Below are positions 27,053 to 36,612 of a stretch of 64,000 nucleotides of DNA, in pieces. The number at the start of each line of letters is the position of its first letter. The first letter of the stretch is position 1. This stretch comes from Cognaticolwellia mytili. Its GTDB lineage: Bacteria > Pseudomonadota > Gammaproteobacteria > Enterobacterales > Alteromonadaceae. The translations under genes and the position numbers were made by a program. Location of the stretch: the NCBI RefSeq assembly GCF_002104475.1, contig NZ_NBOF01000006.1, positions 124,001-188,000 on the forward strand, written 5' to 3'. The notes below the pieces were generated by a model, which was not told the DNA's origin, did not search any database, and saw only the letters and a list, made by a program, of their open reading frames with translations.

Positions 27053-27865
27053 CTAGCTAAATCTATTCAGTCGTTTATAAAGATTCCCTAAGCCCCAAAA
27101 GTACTTGTGCTTATTCATTAAGTAAAAAAGTCCTTTTAAATGCGAAAAGTGAAAAATTGATAGCTTGAAACCACGTGAAAGCTCTTGAGCGTCATGAATA
27201 ACTTCAGCAGAAGGAATATAAGTAATTTTAAAGCCGTTCTCCCATACTCTTAAACAATAATCGACATCTTCAGGAGAATAAAATATTTTTTCATCAAATA
27301 AGCCCGTTCTATCGACAGCTTCCCTTGATAGCATCCAACATGCCGAAATAGCATAATCGACATTAGTAGCCGTTTTAGTGGACTGTAATTCATGTGGTTT
27401 TGATTCTATTTTTTTTAAAAATAAAAAGCGTTTAAATTTATGAATAAGCGTTGGGAATACATCACAAGATAGTTGAAAGTTACCACTACGGTAAGAAAGT
27501 CGAGGTACCGCCATACCAACATCACAATGCTCCTCTAAATACGAAATTAAACTTTCAATTGCCTTGTGATTAACATAAGCATCAGAGTCTAATACTAAAA
27601 CAAATTTACCCGTAGCTTTTCTTAAAGCGGCGTTTCGGGAATAGGTTGTTCCTGTATTTTGACTAAAGAAAATAGGTTTAATTAGCTCAGGATAATCGTT
27701 TTCATATTGTTTTATTAACTCGACACTACCGTCTTTTGAACCATTATCAACAATAAATATTTCATTATCTTCATCAAACACCGATAGCGAGCTAATCAGA
27801 TCATCTAAACATCGCTGTATTGGGCTAACCGAATTATATGAAAGTATAACCGTAGAAATGAGCAT
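27053..27865 (-). CDS. GT2 family glycosyltransferase
   Basis: A 270-residue GT-A enzyme. It has VILSYNS at the start, FIVDNGSKDGSVELI (nucleotide-binding strand and turn) and the metal-binding VLVLDSDAYV motif near residue 91-97, followed by FYSPEDVDYCLRVW, which contains the catalytic-base-type ED. It is an inverting transferase of the WcaA/rhamnosyltransferase-like class. It lies between exosortase (16-base gap) and amidotransferase 1 (12-base gap) in the XrtA operon. Donor sugar unknown. Confidence 0.87.
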   Translation of the reverse strand: MLISTVILSYNSVSPIQRCLDDLISSLSVFDEDNEIFIVDNGSKDGSVELIKQYENDYPELIKPIFFSQNTGTTYSRNAALRKATGKFVLVLDSDAYVNHKAIESLISYLEEHCDVGMAVPRLSYRSGNFQLSCDVFPTLIHKFKRFLFLKKIESKPHELQSTKTATNVDYAISACWMLSREAVDRTGLFDEKIFYSPEDVDYCLRVWENGFKITYIPSAEVIHDAQELSRGFKLSIFHFSHLKGLFYLMNKHKYFWGLGNLYKRLNRFS

Positions 27866-27881
27866 GATTTAATATATTTCC

Positions 27882-29381
27882 TTATTGAGCCAAAGTTACA
27901 TGTTGATTAATTTCAAAAAAATTTTCAGACATAAATCTATCTAACATTCTATCGGCTTTATGTTCATTAGCTGATGATAATACAATAACCTTCCCACCTA
28001 GGTCGGTCATCATTATTTTGTTCATTAGCTGTAGCAATTTAAATTGGACTCTACTTGCTGATAAATGACTGCCTACTCTATATATGACTCTAAGTTTACG
28101 CTCTTCACCCTGTATATTGACAATAGAATACGAACTGTAAGGTATTGAATCACCTTTATTAGTTATCATTTCATTTGTCGAGATACTTTTAATAGACCAA
28201 TAATCTGTATTAAATAGTCTATTTTTATAACCAATAACTTCTTTCTCATCTGTCTCATACTCATAATTAGCGATAAAAATATCAACATTAGTATTACTTG
28301 AGCTCTTTGATGAGAGATACATAGAATCAGCATTAGGAAAACTTGGTAACCAATTATTGTTAAATTTAAAGGGAGCTCTTATAGAAGGCTTTTCAGCCAA
28401 ATGACTAGCTTTTTGAAATACCAATAAATCTAAATGACTTTCATATTTATATTTTAATACAGGCCCTATGAATAAAAACAACAAAGCAATAGTTATAAAT
28501 ATTGCAGAAGGATATTTTTGAGGTGCTTTTTTTATTTCAATTCGGTTGCACTCGTCTTCTTTATCTTCTGCATCAGTCATATAGTAACCAATAACAAACA
28601 ACAAGCCTAAAATGATGGTAAAAAACACTCCGCCATATACTAAATGATCAAAACCAACCGCCGCTTGCATATCAGATAAGTGACCAATAAGAATCATTAA
28701 GAAAGCTCTTAATCCATTCCCAATAATAGCAACAACACAACATAGCAGTACGAATACAATTTTTTTATATAATCGATTAAAATTTAGATAAGAATATAAA
28801 ATACCTATGGTAATAGTTGAAATTAAAAAACGAATTCCACTACAAGCTTCTGCAACATGAAAATTTCCGTTGGGTATTTGTATATACATACCATCCCGAA
28901 AGACTGGAATACCTAAGGCGTTTATCATAAAGACTGATATATCCGCGGTAATAAACTGCAGATAAGGAATTAAAAAATCTCCAATAGGAATTGATAAGTA
29001 TAAAAAAGCTAATGGAAATTTTAATGAAAGTACTATATTCCAACCAAAAAAAGCCCAAGTTAAAACAATAAACAAACTGAATAATACGAATTGCTCTAAA
29101 ACATTAATATACGACAAAGCACTAATAAACCAAAAGAACGATGTTAAACCGATAAGACATAAAGCAAGTAAAGAGGGTTTAGTATCAATTTGTGCAAGCA
29201 CATGTTTTTTTCGCTCAACCAACCAAAGGACGATAGGAAAAATTAAAAAGCCGTGACCATAGGTGTTGGAGCTTTGCCATATTTGAACAAGTCGAGTGAA
29301 CGAGCTGCTAAAGGCAAAAAACATACATAATATTATGCAACTGACTAGAAGGACATTAGTGAAATACCTGTTAATTGGCAT
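27882..29381 (-). CDS. xrtA: Exosortase A with C-terminal EpsI-like domain
   Basis: A 499-residue protein. The first ~270 residues are the polytopic exosortase domain. The putative catalytic residues are all present: Cys180 in VAEACSGIR, Arg225 in GNGLRAF and His246 in VGFDHLVYG. After the last span comes a periplasmic EpsI-type domain (roughly 320-480; FNNNWLPSFPNADS, VDIFIANYEYE). Exosortases are thought to cut and transfer proteins with a C-terminal PEP-CTERM signal while they cross the membrane, together with EPS synthesis. No protein in this window ends in such a signal. It lies seven bases after the XrtA deacetylase gene. Confidence 0.93.
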   Translation of the reverse strand: MPINRYFTNVLLVSCIILCMFFAFSSSFTRLVQIWQSSNTYGHGFLIFPIVLWLVERKKHVLAQIDTKPSLLALCLIGLTSFFWFISALSYINVLEQFVLFSLFIVLTWAFFGWNIVLSLKFPLAFLYLSIPIGDFLIPYLQFITADISVFMINALGIPVFRDGMYIQIPNGNFHVAEACSGIRFLISTITIGILYSYLNFNRLYKKIVFVLLCCVVAIIGNGLRAFLMILIGHLSDMQAAVGFDHLVYGGVFFTIILGLLFVIGYYMTDAEDKEDECNRIEIKKAPQKYPSAIFITIALLFLFIGPVLKYKYESHLDLLVFQKASHLAEKPSIRAPFKFNNNWLPSFPNADSMYLSSKSSSNTNVDIFIANYEYETDEKEVIGYKNRLFNTDYWSIKSISTNEMITNKGDSIPYSSYSIVNIQGEERKLRVIYRVGSHLSASRVQFKLLQLMNKIMMTDLGGKVIVLSSANEHKADRMLDRFMSENFFEINQHVTLAQ

Positions 29382-29388
29382 ACGTAAA

Positions 29389-30249
29389 CTATTCCATTAT
29401 TTTTGCGTTTTTATGTAAATAAACACTCTTCATCGTGTCCCATTGATATTCTTTTAATAGTTGTTCTAATTTACCTTCCATGCGTGATAAATTTACATAG
29501 TGTCTGAACTTTGATTTTAACGACGCCTCTTTTACTCTAGGCTGATCGGGGTCGATTTCCCAAGGATGGAAATAAAAGTTATAGGGCATTTGTTCCAATT
29601 TATGAAATTTATCAATACGCCTTTTAGAAAGCCAATAAGGGTATAACCGAAAATATCCTCCTCCGCCGATGCCCGTATTTATGTCACGGTGACGGATAGT
29701 CGGAATAGGTATTTCTATTAGTTTTTGATCACTTACATCTCGCAGATAAGCAAAACGAGGCCAATCAGGTACACCATATAAGTCATGGTTGATAGGATAT
29801 GTACTAGAACTATATTGAAAGCCTAACTCAATAAGTACATCATAAACCCACGTGTTGGTTTCATTGACTGAAAAACTAGGGGCACGATAACCAACGATTT
29901 TTTTACCTGAGAGTTCTTCAAGAATATTTTTACTTTGCTCAACATCAGAAAAAAACTCTGCTCGAGTCATCTCAGTTGCACGTTTATGGCTATACCCATG
30001 GCTCGCTAATTCGTGCCCTTGATCTACGATAGCCTTTATTAAATTCGGACAATGTTTTGCAACCCAGCCCAAAGTAAAAAATGTACTTTTAACATTATAT
30101 TTTTCGAACAGCTCTAATAACCGATATGTGTTACGTTCAACCCTTAAGGGCATTTTTTCCCAATTCGATCTTGGTATCGTGTTCTCAAAGGCAGAAACAT
30201 GAAAATAATCTTCAACATCAACCGTCATTGCATTAATAATTTTATTCAT
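29389..30249 (-). CDS. XrtA-associated polysaccharide deacetylase
   Basis: A 286-residue CE4-type deacetylase of the exosortase-linked family. The metal-site Asp pair is in MTVDVEDYFHVSAF at the start, and the H-x3-H motif is in ELASHGYSHKR near 86-96. YRAPSFSV near 121-128 and the C-terminal FYFHPWEID are also family marks. It lacks a signal peptide. It probably N-deacetylates an amino sugar of the repeat. It sits 5 bases after epsB and 7 before xrtA. Confidence 0.92.
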   Translation of the reverse strand: MNKIINAMTVDVEDYFHVSAFENTIPRSNWEKMPLRVERNTYRLLELFEKYNVKSTFFTLGWVAKHCPNLIKAIVDQGHELASHGYSHKRATEMTRAEFFSDVEQSKNILEELSGKKIVGYRAPSFSVNETNTWVYDVLIELGFQYSSSTYPINHDLYGVPDWPRFAYLRDVSDQKLIEIPIPTIRHRDINTGIGGGGYFRLYPYWLSKRRIDKFHKLEQMPYNFYFHPWEIDPDQPRVKEASLKSKFRHYVNLSRMEGKLEQLLKEYQWDTMKSVYLHKNAKIME

Positions 30250-30254
30250 GAAAC

Positions 30255-31664
30255 TTACCTTCCCTTACCGAACAATACTATTTCTACTGTTCGAATTAAG
30301 ATTAAAAGGTCGAGTAAAAAACTACGATGCTTAATATAGTATAAATCATATTTAAGTTTTTCTAACGAATCCTCTTCTGTTGCCCCATAAGGGTACTTGA
30401 GTTGTGCCCAGCCAGTTAAGCCAGGTTTCACATTATGACGTTCATTATAATAAGGAATATTTTTAATCAACTGCTGCACAAACTCAGGTCGTTCAGGTCT
30501 TGGACCTACAAACCCCATATCGCCACACAACACATTATAAATTTGTGGTAATTCGTCAATGCGATATTTGCGAATAAATTTACCTATTTTTGTTGTTCTA
30601 TCATCATTTTCAGATGCCATTTGAGCACCATTTTTTTCCGCATCGATGCGCATGCTACGGAACTTAACAATGCTAAAAGTTTGACCATCCAACCCAACAC
30701 GTTCTTGACAGTAAAATATCGGAGCCTTAAAGCCTTCGTCTAACTTAATTAATATTGTGGTAATCAGCATGATTGGCCAAGTAACCATCAGTAAAACAAA
30801 TCCCATGCCAGCGTTAAAGACCCAATCTAAGGTATTTCGCAAATGGTTAGCTGAGGCAAAGCCATTTGAGTAAATGACCCAACTAGGGTAAATCAAGTTA
30901 ACGGCTATCTGCCCTGTTTCACGCTCAATGAAATCTAAAATTTCAGTGACTTCAATACCGCGAATTTTACAAGCAAATAATTCATCAACAGGCAGGTTTT
31001 CACGGCGTTCATCATTGGCAACAACAATTTCATCAATTTCATGCTCGAGAGCGTAGTTGACTAATGACCCGTCTAGCTTAATTCTATTTTCATTAACAAT
31101 ACCACCTTCGCTATCACCATTCATAACAACAAAACCGTGCATAAAAAAACCCTGACGATCAACATCACGACGCATACGCTTTTCGATAATGGAAGCTCGT
31201 TCTCCTGCGCCAAGCACCAGAATATTACGCTTATTAAAACCAAAGAAATCAATTTGCAATGTTAAATAGCGCACACCACTAGCAATAACAAGACTAATTA
31301 ATGCTGCCATTGCCAATAATTCAATACCCAGAGCGCCAGCGCCATAAAACGGATTGATAAGTGATACGATAAAAAAGCCAATCGCTACTGAAACTAATAA
31401 CCTCCGAACAACTCCTCGAAAGTTCTCTCTTAGTTTTGAGTTATAAAGCCCCATAGCCAATGATGACAATTGCACGACTAAAGCAAAAATAATGGCATGA
31501 ATAAATAAAATATTCATAGCAACATCTTGGCTATTATAAGTAATAAAGTGAAATAGACTATTGAGATATAAACTTAGCAATAATGCGCCTGCAAAACAGA
31601 CAAACTCAATCAAGACTAGAGACTTGCTACCCGCAGATAAATCACGAAATTTTGGGCTAGACAT
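30255..31664 (-). CDS. Initiating sugar-phosphate transferase EpsB-like (exosortase A system)
   Basis: A 469-residue polyprenyl-phosphate hexose-1-phosphate transferase. Four to five N-terminal membrane spans and a CoA-binding-like Rossmann segment (RNILVLGAGERASIIEKRM) precede a last span and the cytoplasmic catalytic domain, with CQERVGLDGQTFSIVKFRSM, the Asp-Glu pair in RIDELPQ and GDMGFVGPRPERP. It starts repeat-unit synthesis by placing the first sugar phosphate on undecaprenyl phosphate. It is the first gene of the 11-gene leftward XrtA operon and is divergent from the export operon. Confidence 0.92.
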   Translation of the reverse strand: MSSPKFRDLSAGSKSLVLIEFVCFAGALLLSLYLNSLFHFITYNSQDVAMNILFIHAIIFALVVQLSSLAMGLYNSKLRENFRGVVRRLLVSVAIGFFIVSLINPFYGAGALGIELLAMAALISLVIASGVRYLTLQIDFFGFNKRNILVLGAGERASIIEKRMRRDVDRQGFFMHGFVVMNGDSEGGIVNENRIKLDGSLVNYALEHEIDEIVVANDERRENLPVDELFACKIRGIEVTEILDFIERETGQIAVNLIYPSWVIYSNGFASANHLRNTLDWVFNAGMGFVLLMVTWPIMLITTILIKLDEGFKAPIFYCQERVGLDGQTFSIVKFRSMRIDAEKNGAQMASENDDRTTKIGKFIRKYRIDELPQIYNVLCGDMGFVGPRPERPEFVQQLIKNIPYYNERHNVKPGLTGWAQLKYPYGATEEDSLEKLKYDLYYIKHRSFLLDLLILIRTVEIVLFGKGR

Positions 31665-31892
31665 GTGTTTAGAATAATCCTTTCTGGTAAGAAAAATAAA
31701 TCAAGAATAGTATATTTTTATTTTTAAGCAGTGTATTAGAATTGATCTATTGCCAAATGTAAACAATAGGCTATTTAAAAATACTCCAATTACTCTTGTT
31801 TATGGCAATTAAATAATGTGCATCGAATGTAAAAATCAAATACAATCAGATAGCTTAGATAAAAACGGTTGTAAATAAGAAGGTTAATTACC
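31665..31892. promoter_or_regulatory. Divergent promoter region of the two XrtA operons
   Basis: These 228 bases separate the first genes of the leftward and rightward XrtA operons and must hold both promoters. PrsR is a sigma-54 activator, so a -24/-12 box (GG, ten bases, GC) was looked for on both strands; none fits. A weak sigma-70-like rightward pair TTGCCA and TATTTA (16-base spacer) near 31750-31777 and a leftward TATACT are visible but unconvincing. Confidence 0.45.
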
Positions 31893-32528
31893 ATGGAAAA
31901 GCACATGACTAATACAATAAAGGCGATTTTATTTCTTGCATTAAGTTACATCGTAACTGGATGCAGTACAGCTACATTACCTCCTGCTACAGTTCATCAA
32001 TCGAATACCTCTGATGTATCCTCTTACAAATACCTAATAGGAGCTGGGGATGCAGTCAATATTTTCGTTTGGCGCCATCCTGAAGTGTCGGGTTCATTTA
32101 CTGTACGCCCTGACGGTATGATTACCACATCATTAGTTGAAGATATTCCCGTATCAGGGAAAACACCAACTGAATTGGCTCGTTCTATAGAAGAAATTTT
32201 AGCTACATATTTACGAGATCCTGTAGTTACCGTTACGGTCAATCAATTCATTGGACCATTTAGCGAGCAAATAAGAGTTATTGGTGAGGCTACAGAGCCA
32301 CAATCAATCAACTATATTCAGCACATGACATTATTAGATGTAATGATTCGTGTTGGCGGTCTAACAGAGTTCGCTAATGGCAATGGCGCTGTTTTAGTTA
32401 GAGTTAAAAATGGCCAACAAAAGCAATATGAAATATATATTGAAGATTTAATCAAAAATGGAGAAATTTCGGCTAATGTCGATGTTTTACCCGGCGACAT
32501 TATTGTAATACCTGAAACATGGTTTTAA
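31893..32528 (+). CDS. Exopolysaccharide export lipoprotein, XrtA-associated (Wza-like)
   Basis: A 211-residue lipoprotein with lipobox YIVTGC (Cys24). The polysaccharide export domain follows (YLIGAGDAVNIFVWRHPEVSG, VRPDGMITTSLVEDIPVSGKTP, DPVVTVTVNQF), and then an SLBB-type domain (IRVIGEATEPQSINY, TLLDVMIRVGGLTEFANGN). The protein should form the outer-membrane or periplasmic channel for the polymer. It is shorter than Wza, as usual for the exosortase-linked family. It is the first gene of the rightward operon; AAGG lies nine bases before the ATG. Confidence 0.93.
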   Translation: MEKHMTNTIKAILFLALSYIVTGCSTATLPPATVHQSNTSDVSSYKYLIGAGDAVNIFVWRHPEVSGSFTVRPDGMITTSLVEDIPVSGKTPTELARSIEEILATYLRDPVVTVTVNQFIGPFSEQIRVIGEATEPQSINYIQHMTLLDVMIRVGGLTEFANGNGAVLVRVKNGQQKQYEIYIEDLIKNGEISANVDVLPGDIIVIPETWF

Positions 32529-32565
32529 GCTCGTTAGATTTTTTTACCTGTTTTAGAGGGCAAGA

Positions 32566-34161
32566 ATGCAAGAAATTATAGAACAATTTGTCGGGTACCT
32601 TAAAGGTATTTGGCTTAAACGACGATTTATTATTATCTCGACTTGGTTGATATGCCCTCCTGCTTGGGTTTTCATTTCCCAACTTGACAATGTCTACGAA
32701 TCTGAAGCGCGCGTGTATGCAGATACACAATCTATTCTTGCACCATTATTAAAAGGGTTAACTGTTGGCATTAACCCAGAAGTACAAATTCGTTTAATGG
32801 TTAAAACGCTTTTAAGCCGACCTAATTTAGAACGAATTACCCGCATGACAGACCTTGATGTGCAGGCGGATACTCCAGAAGCGTATGAAGAGTTAATTGC
32901 TGAATTGAAGGAGAATATTGATATAACTAAAACAGGTGGCAGTAAAGAAAATATCTTTACAGTTGCTTATCAAAATTCAGACCCTGAAATGGCGAAAAAT
33001 GTCGTAAACTCTGTCCTTACTGTATTTATCGAGAACACGTTAGGTGAAAATCGTAGTGACTCAAATTCGGCTCAAAAATTCTTAGATACGCAAATTAAAG
33101 ATTATGAAGATCGTTTACTGTCCGCTGAATCACGATTAACAGATTTTAAGCAAAAGTATAGCGGTTTATTACCTGATCAATATGGCGGTTACTATCAAAA
33201 ATTAAACATTGTAAAAGAACAACTTAAAACAATTGAATTAAGTTTACTTGAGCAAGAAACTCAGCTTAAATCGGCTAAGAAGCAATTAGTTGCCTTACCA
33301 AATAATAACAATAATACCTCTCAAAATAAAATTAAGAATTCTAGTAGCATTGAAACTACATACGACGAACGAATTTCTGAATTAGAAGTAAAGCTGGACA
33401 CCTTACAATTACGATACACTGAAAAGTATCCAGATGTTGTTGAGGTAAAGCGTCGTTTGGATCGTTTAAATGAACAACGTAACAAAGAAATTAGCGAATA
33501 TTTGAATACGACCCAAGATGGTGATGCCAATAAGTTATCCATAAGTCAAAACCCTGTTATTCAACAGTTACAAATCCAGGTTAACCAACTTGAAAATATC
33601 GTTGCTTCAACCAGTGTTCGCGCAAATAATTACCGCCAACAGGTTAAAGAACTTGAAAGCAAAATTCATATACTGCCTGAAATTGAAGCTGAGTTGACAT
33701 CACTCAATCGTGGTTACAAAATTACTAAAACTAAATACGAAGAACTCTTAAACCGAAGAGAGACAGCACTACTAGCACAGCAAGCAGATGAAAACACCAG
33801 TTCAATTCAATTTAAGGTTATTGATCCACCTAGAGCGCCAACAGAACCAGCAGGTCCAAAAAGAATTTTATTTTTGATTGCTGCAACTATATTAGGCTTT
33901 GGCATTGGTATTGGGTTATCACTCTTATTTAGTCAAATAAATCCAGTAGTTACATCCAGCAGTCAAGTATCTAAGGCTACAGGTATTCCGGTTTTCGGTA
34001 TTGTATCTGCGACTGAAAACCTAGGGTTACAACAGTGGTATCGAAGAAAAACATTAATATTTATATTTTCTAACAGCGCATTATTTATTGTCCTTGCTTT
34101 TTTTATACTATATGCGATTGCACCAGATGTCATATTAGCGCCGATTAGAGGAGTTCTATAA
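32566..34161 (+). CDS. Polysaccharide chain-length determinant, XrtA-associated (Wzz-like)
   Basis: A 531-residue inner-membrane protein. A Wzz N-terminal span (about 18-38, FIIISTWLICPPAWVFIS) is followed by a periplasmic domain with long coiled-coil helices (about 165-400), then a Pro-rich segment (VIDPPRAPTEPAGP) and a second span near 431-453. An extra C-terminal span near 497-520 is also present. It belongs to the polysaccharide co-polymerase class that sets polymer length and partners the kinase-like protein encoded 4 bases downstream. Confidence 0.92.
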   Translation: MQEIIEQFVGYLKGIWLKRRFIIISTWLICPPAWVFISQLDNVYESEARVYADTQSILAPLLKGLTVGINPEVQIRLMVKTLLSRPNLERITRMTDLDVQADTPEAYEELIAELKENIDITKTGGSKENIFTVAYQNSDPEMAKNVVNSVLTVFIENTLGENRSDSNSAQKFLDTQIKDYEDRLLSAESRLTDFKQKYSGLLPDQYGGYYQKLNIVKEQLKTIELSLLEQETQLKSAKKQLVALPNNNNNTSQNKIKNSSSIETTYDERISELEVKLDTLQLRYTEKYPDVVEVKRRLDRLNEQRNKEISEYLNTTQDGDANKLSISQNPVIQQLQIQVNQLENIVASTSVRANNYRQQVKELESKIHILPEIEAELTSLNRGYKITKTKYEELLNRRETALLAQQADENTSSIQFKVIDPPRAPTEPAGPKRILFLIAATILGFGIGIGLSLLFSQINPVVTSSSQVSKATGIPVFGIVSATENLGLQQWYRRKTLIFIFSNSALFIVLAFFILYAIAPDVILAPIRGVL

Positions 34162-34165
34162 ACCT

Positions 34166-35026
34166 ATGAGCATCATTGAAAAAGCATTAGCTAAGCAACA
34201 AAAAGACAATCAAACAGTTCCTGAAATTGATAATTCTGAACCAAATGTTGCAACTACAGCTATAGCAAATAAAAAAAGTACAACTGATAAGCCGACATTA
34301 GCACTTGATAAAGAAAGCTTAGAAGAACGAGGTTACTTAATAGATACTGGCACTCGAAAAAGTATCAAAGATGAATTTCGTCAAATTAAGCGTAAATTGC
34401 TCAATAATGCTTTTGGAAGCAACTCAAAAACATTACAAAACAGCAACTTGATTATGGTTAGTAGTGCTAAGCCAAATGAAGGAAAAACTTTTGTTGCTAT
34501 CAACCTAGCATTGAGTATTGCTTTAGAAAAAGACAAAACAGTGTTACTTGTCGATGCTGATGTACTTCGACCTAGTGTTATTCGTGAACTAGGGCTTGAT
34601 GAAACTCCAGGTATTATTGAATATTTGCTCGGTAAAGCAGAACAAGTCAGTGACGTTATTTATAATACTGATATTGATAAACTTAAATTAATCTCGGCGG
34701 GAAAACCTCATCATTTATCTAACGAGCTATTAGCCAGTGAAAAAATGGCTACATTGGCGAATGAATTAGCAAATCGCTACCCGGACCGAATAGTTATCTT
34801 TGATTGCCCACCACTAATTGGGGTTACCGAAACTTTGGTATTAGCCAACTTAATGGGACAAGCTATTATTGTTGTTGAAGAATCCAAAAGTTCAATTGCG
34901 GATATACAATCAGCGACTGAGCACCTCAATGAAGATTTAGCAGTAGGATTAGTACTTAATAAAGCAATAAGATCTCATAAGGACTTGTATGGTTACTATG
35001 GCTATGGATACGGTGCACAAGATTAA
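34166..35026 (+). CDS. XrtA-associated tyrosine-protein-kinase-like ATPase
   Basis: A 286-residue cytoplasmic BY-kinase-like P-loop protein. Walker A is SSAKPNEGKTF (99-109), Walker A' is LLVDADVLRP (127-136) and Walker B is IVIFDCPP (209-216). The C-terminus carries a tyrosine cluster, with five Tyr between 275 and 282. In BY-kinases such a cluster is autophosphorylated and tunes polymer length together with the Wzz-like partner. The DNA coding this tail also codes the start of the next gene in another frame. Confidence 0.92.
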   Translation: MSIIEKALAKQQKDNQTVPEIDNSEPNVATTAIANKKSTTDKPTLALDKESLEERGYLIDTGTRKSIKDEFRQIKRKLLNNAFGSNSKTLQNSNLIMVSSAKPNEGKTFVAINLALSIALEKDKTVLLVDADVLRPSVIRELGLDETPGIIEYLLGKAEQVSDVIYNTDIDKLKLISAGKPHHLSNELLASEKMATLANELANRYPDRIVIFDCPPLIGVTETLVLANLMGQAIIVVEESKSSIADIQSATEHLNEDLAVGLVLNKAIRSHKDLYGYYGYGYGAQD

Positions 35027-36608
35027 ACGATGCATCGTATACCTCACATTAATCTGCTCGAACTTCACCTTCGCCGGTGATTGGCAATTTACTCCGAGTA
35101 TATTAATTAACGAAACCTATACCGATAATGTTGGTGTAGTATCTAATAATGAAATATCTAGTTTGGTTAGCCAGACTGGTATTAGCATTGATTCTACATA
35201 TAAAGCACAATATACAACTTTCAATTTTTTATCACAAAGTAACTACGCACTCTATAGCCATAATCACGAACTAGATAATGATTATCACACATTAGCCAGC
35301 GATTTACGTTTGCAACTGTGGCCAAACGGAATCGCATTAGTCGCCGATATAAACATTGCAAATCAAGCTCGAAATACCAGTAGAAATGCCTTAGCTGATG
35401 TTATTTCCGCAGATACCAGTCGAGTAGAAACCTACAATGCAGGCTTAGAATATAATATTAATAATAGCGCTTTTATCGTTAGCTCAGGCATTAGTTATCT
35501 CCAAACGAAATCAGAAGATAATATCGGTGATAGAGAAGGCGTAGTTGCAACACTTAATAGTACTAACGGCTCCGGTGCTCGTCATATTTTTTGGCGGGTC
35601 GAGCATAGCTTTCAAGAGCTGAAGAATAATTCCCAAGATGGAAAACTAAGCAAAAGTGAAGTAAAAATAGGCTTGATTACTGATTTCAAAATCAATCCAT
35701 TTATCCGTTATTATGATGAAGACAATAGTGGTAATTTAGGTAATGGAAGCAATTCGACTGAATCCAATTCATACGGTTTCGGTATTCGTTTGTTGATTTC
35801 TCCGCGGTTATACATAGATAGTTCTTATAACAAACCTATCGGTAACAATTTTGATATTGATGGTAAAAAACAAGGTGACTATATAAATACAGCGATTCAA
35901 TGGCAGCCGTCTATTAGAACGACATTAGAGGCAAACTACTCAGAGCGATTTTTTGGTGACAGCTACGGCCTTAATTTTAGTCATAAGAATAAGCGTTTAA
36001 CAAATACCATCAGCTACGTAGAAGATGTACAAACATTAACACGCAATAATTTTATTAATGATATTATTGGCTTCTACCTATGCCCGAATAATGTGACATC
36101 AATCGAACAGTGTACCATTCAAGATGGTAGTACAATTATTCCTGATAATCCAAATGATCCGAATGATCAAGGTTACCGTATCCTCCCGATTCAAGATTTT
36201 ATCTTAGTAGAAGATAATGTCTTTTCACTCAATAAGACCTTAAATTGGAATTCAACGCTAGAACTTGCTCGCACCACAATTAATTTGAGCGCTAGTCAGC
36301 AGAGTCGTGATAATCTTGATACTCGTATCGAAGATGAATCAAATGTCCTAAGTCTTAAAGTTAAACGCAATGTTAGTGGACGATCTAGCGTAAATCTCGA
36401 CATCTCATATACTGAAACAAACCTACAAATTGATACTGAACTAGAGCGTGTTGACCGTTATCGCCGCTATCAACTTAGTTATGAGAAATCATTGAATAGT
36501 GCATTATCCCTCAGCCTTACGATGAGCTATTTAGATAGAAGCTCAGATAGTGCCGACCTCAACTATGAAGAAGGCCGCATTAGCGCCCAAATGACCAAAG
36601 GTTTTTAG
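34989..36608 (+). CDS. Outer-membrane beta-barrel protein, XrtA/PEP-CTERM-associated
   Basis: A 539-residue exported protein. ATG 34989 is chosen because AAGGA lies five bases ahead; the first residues lead into a basic and hydrophobic signal peptide ending near FTFA (26-29), after which DWQFTPSILINETYTDNV begins the barrel. Alternating hydrophobic strands continue to a C-terminal aromatic (KGF), as in outer-membrane barrels. It belongs to the uncharacterised beta-barrel family of exosortase A loci, probably the outer-membrane secretin-like partner for EPS. It overlaps the kinase gene by 38 bases and ends 4 bases before the ATPase gene. Confidence 0.87.
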   Translation: MVTMAMDTVHKIKRCIVYLTLICSNFTFAGDWQFTPSILINETYTDNVGVVSNNEISSLVSQTGISIDSTYKAQYTTFNFLSQSNYALYSHNHELDNDYHTLASDLRLQLWPNGIALVADINIANQARNTSRNALADVISADTSRVETYNAGLEYNINNSAFIVSSGISYLQTKSEDNIGDREGVVATLNSTNGSGARHIFWRVEHSFQELKNNSQDGKLSKSEVKIGLITDFKINPFIRYYDEDNSGNLGNGSNSTESNSYGFGIRLLISPRLYIDSSYNKPIGNNFDIDGKKQGDYINTAIQWQPSIRTTLEANYSERFFGDSYGLNFSHKNKRLTNTISYVEDVQTLTRNNFINDIIGFYLCPNNVTSIEQCTIQDGSTIIPDNPNDPNDQGYRILPIQDFILVEDNVFSLNKTLNWNSTLELARTTINLSASQQSRDNLDTRIEDESNVLSLKVKRNVSGRSSVNLDISYTETNLQIDTELERVDRYRRYQLSYEKSLNSALSLSLTMSYLDRSSDSADLNYEEGRISAQMTKGF

Positions 36609-36612
36609 TCGA

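Noticed and set aside
31665-31892. Possible sigma-54 (-24/-12) promoters between the XrtA operons, for example TGGCA near 31824 on the plus strand and near 31755 on the minus strand
   Set aside because: Neither has GC at the required distance of ten bases after GG, so PrsR control of these two operons cannot be claimed from the sequence.
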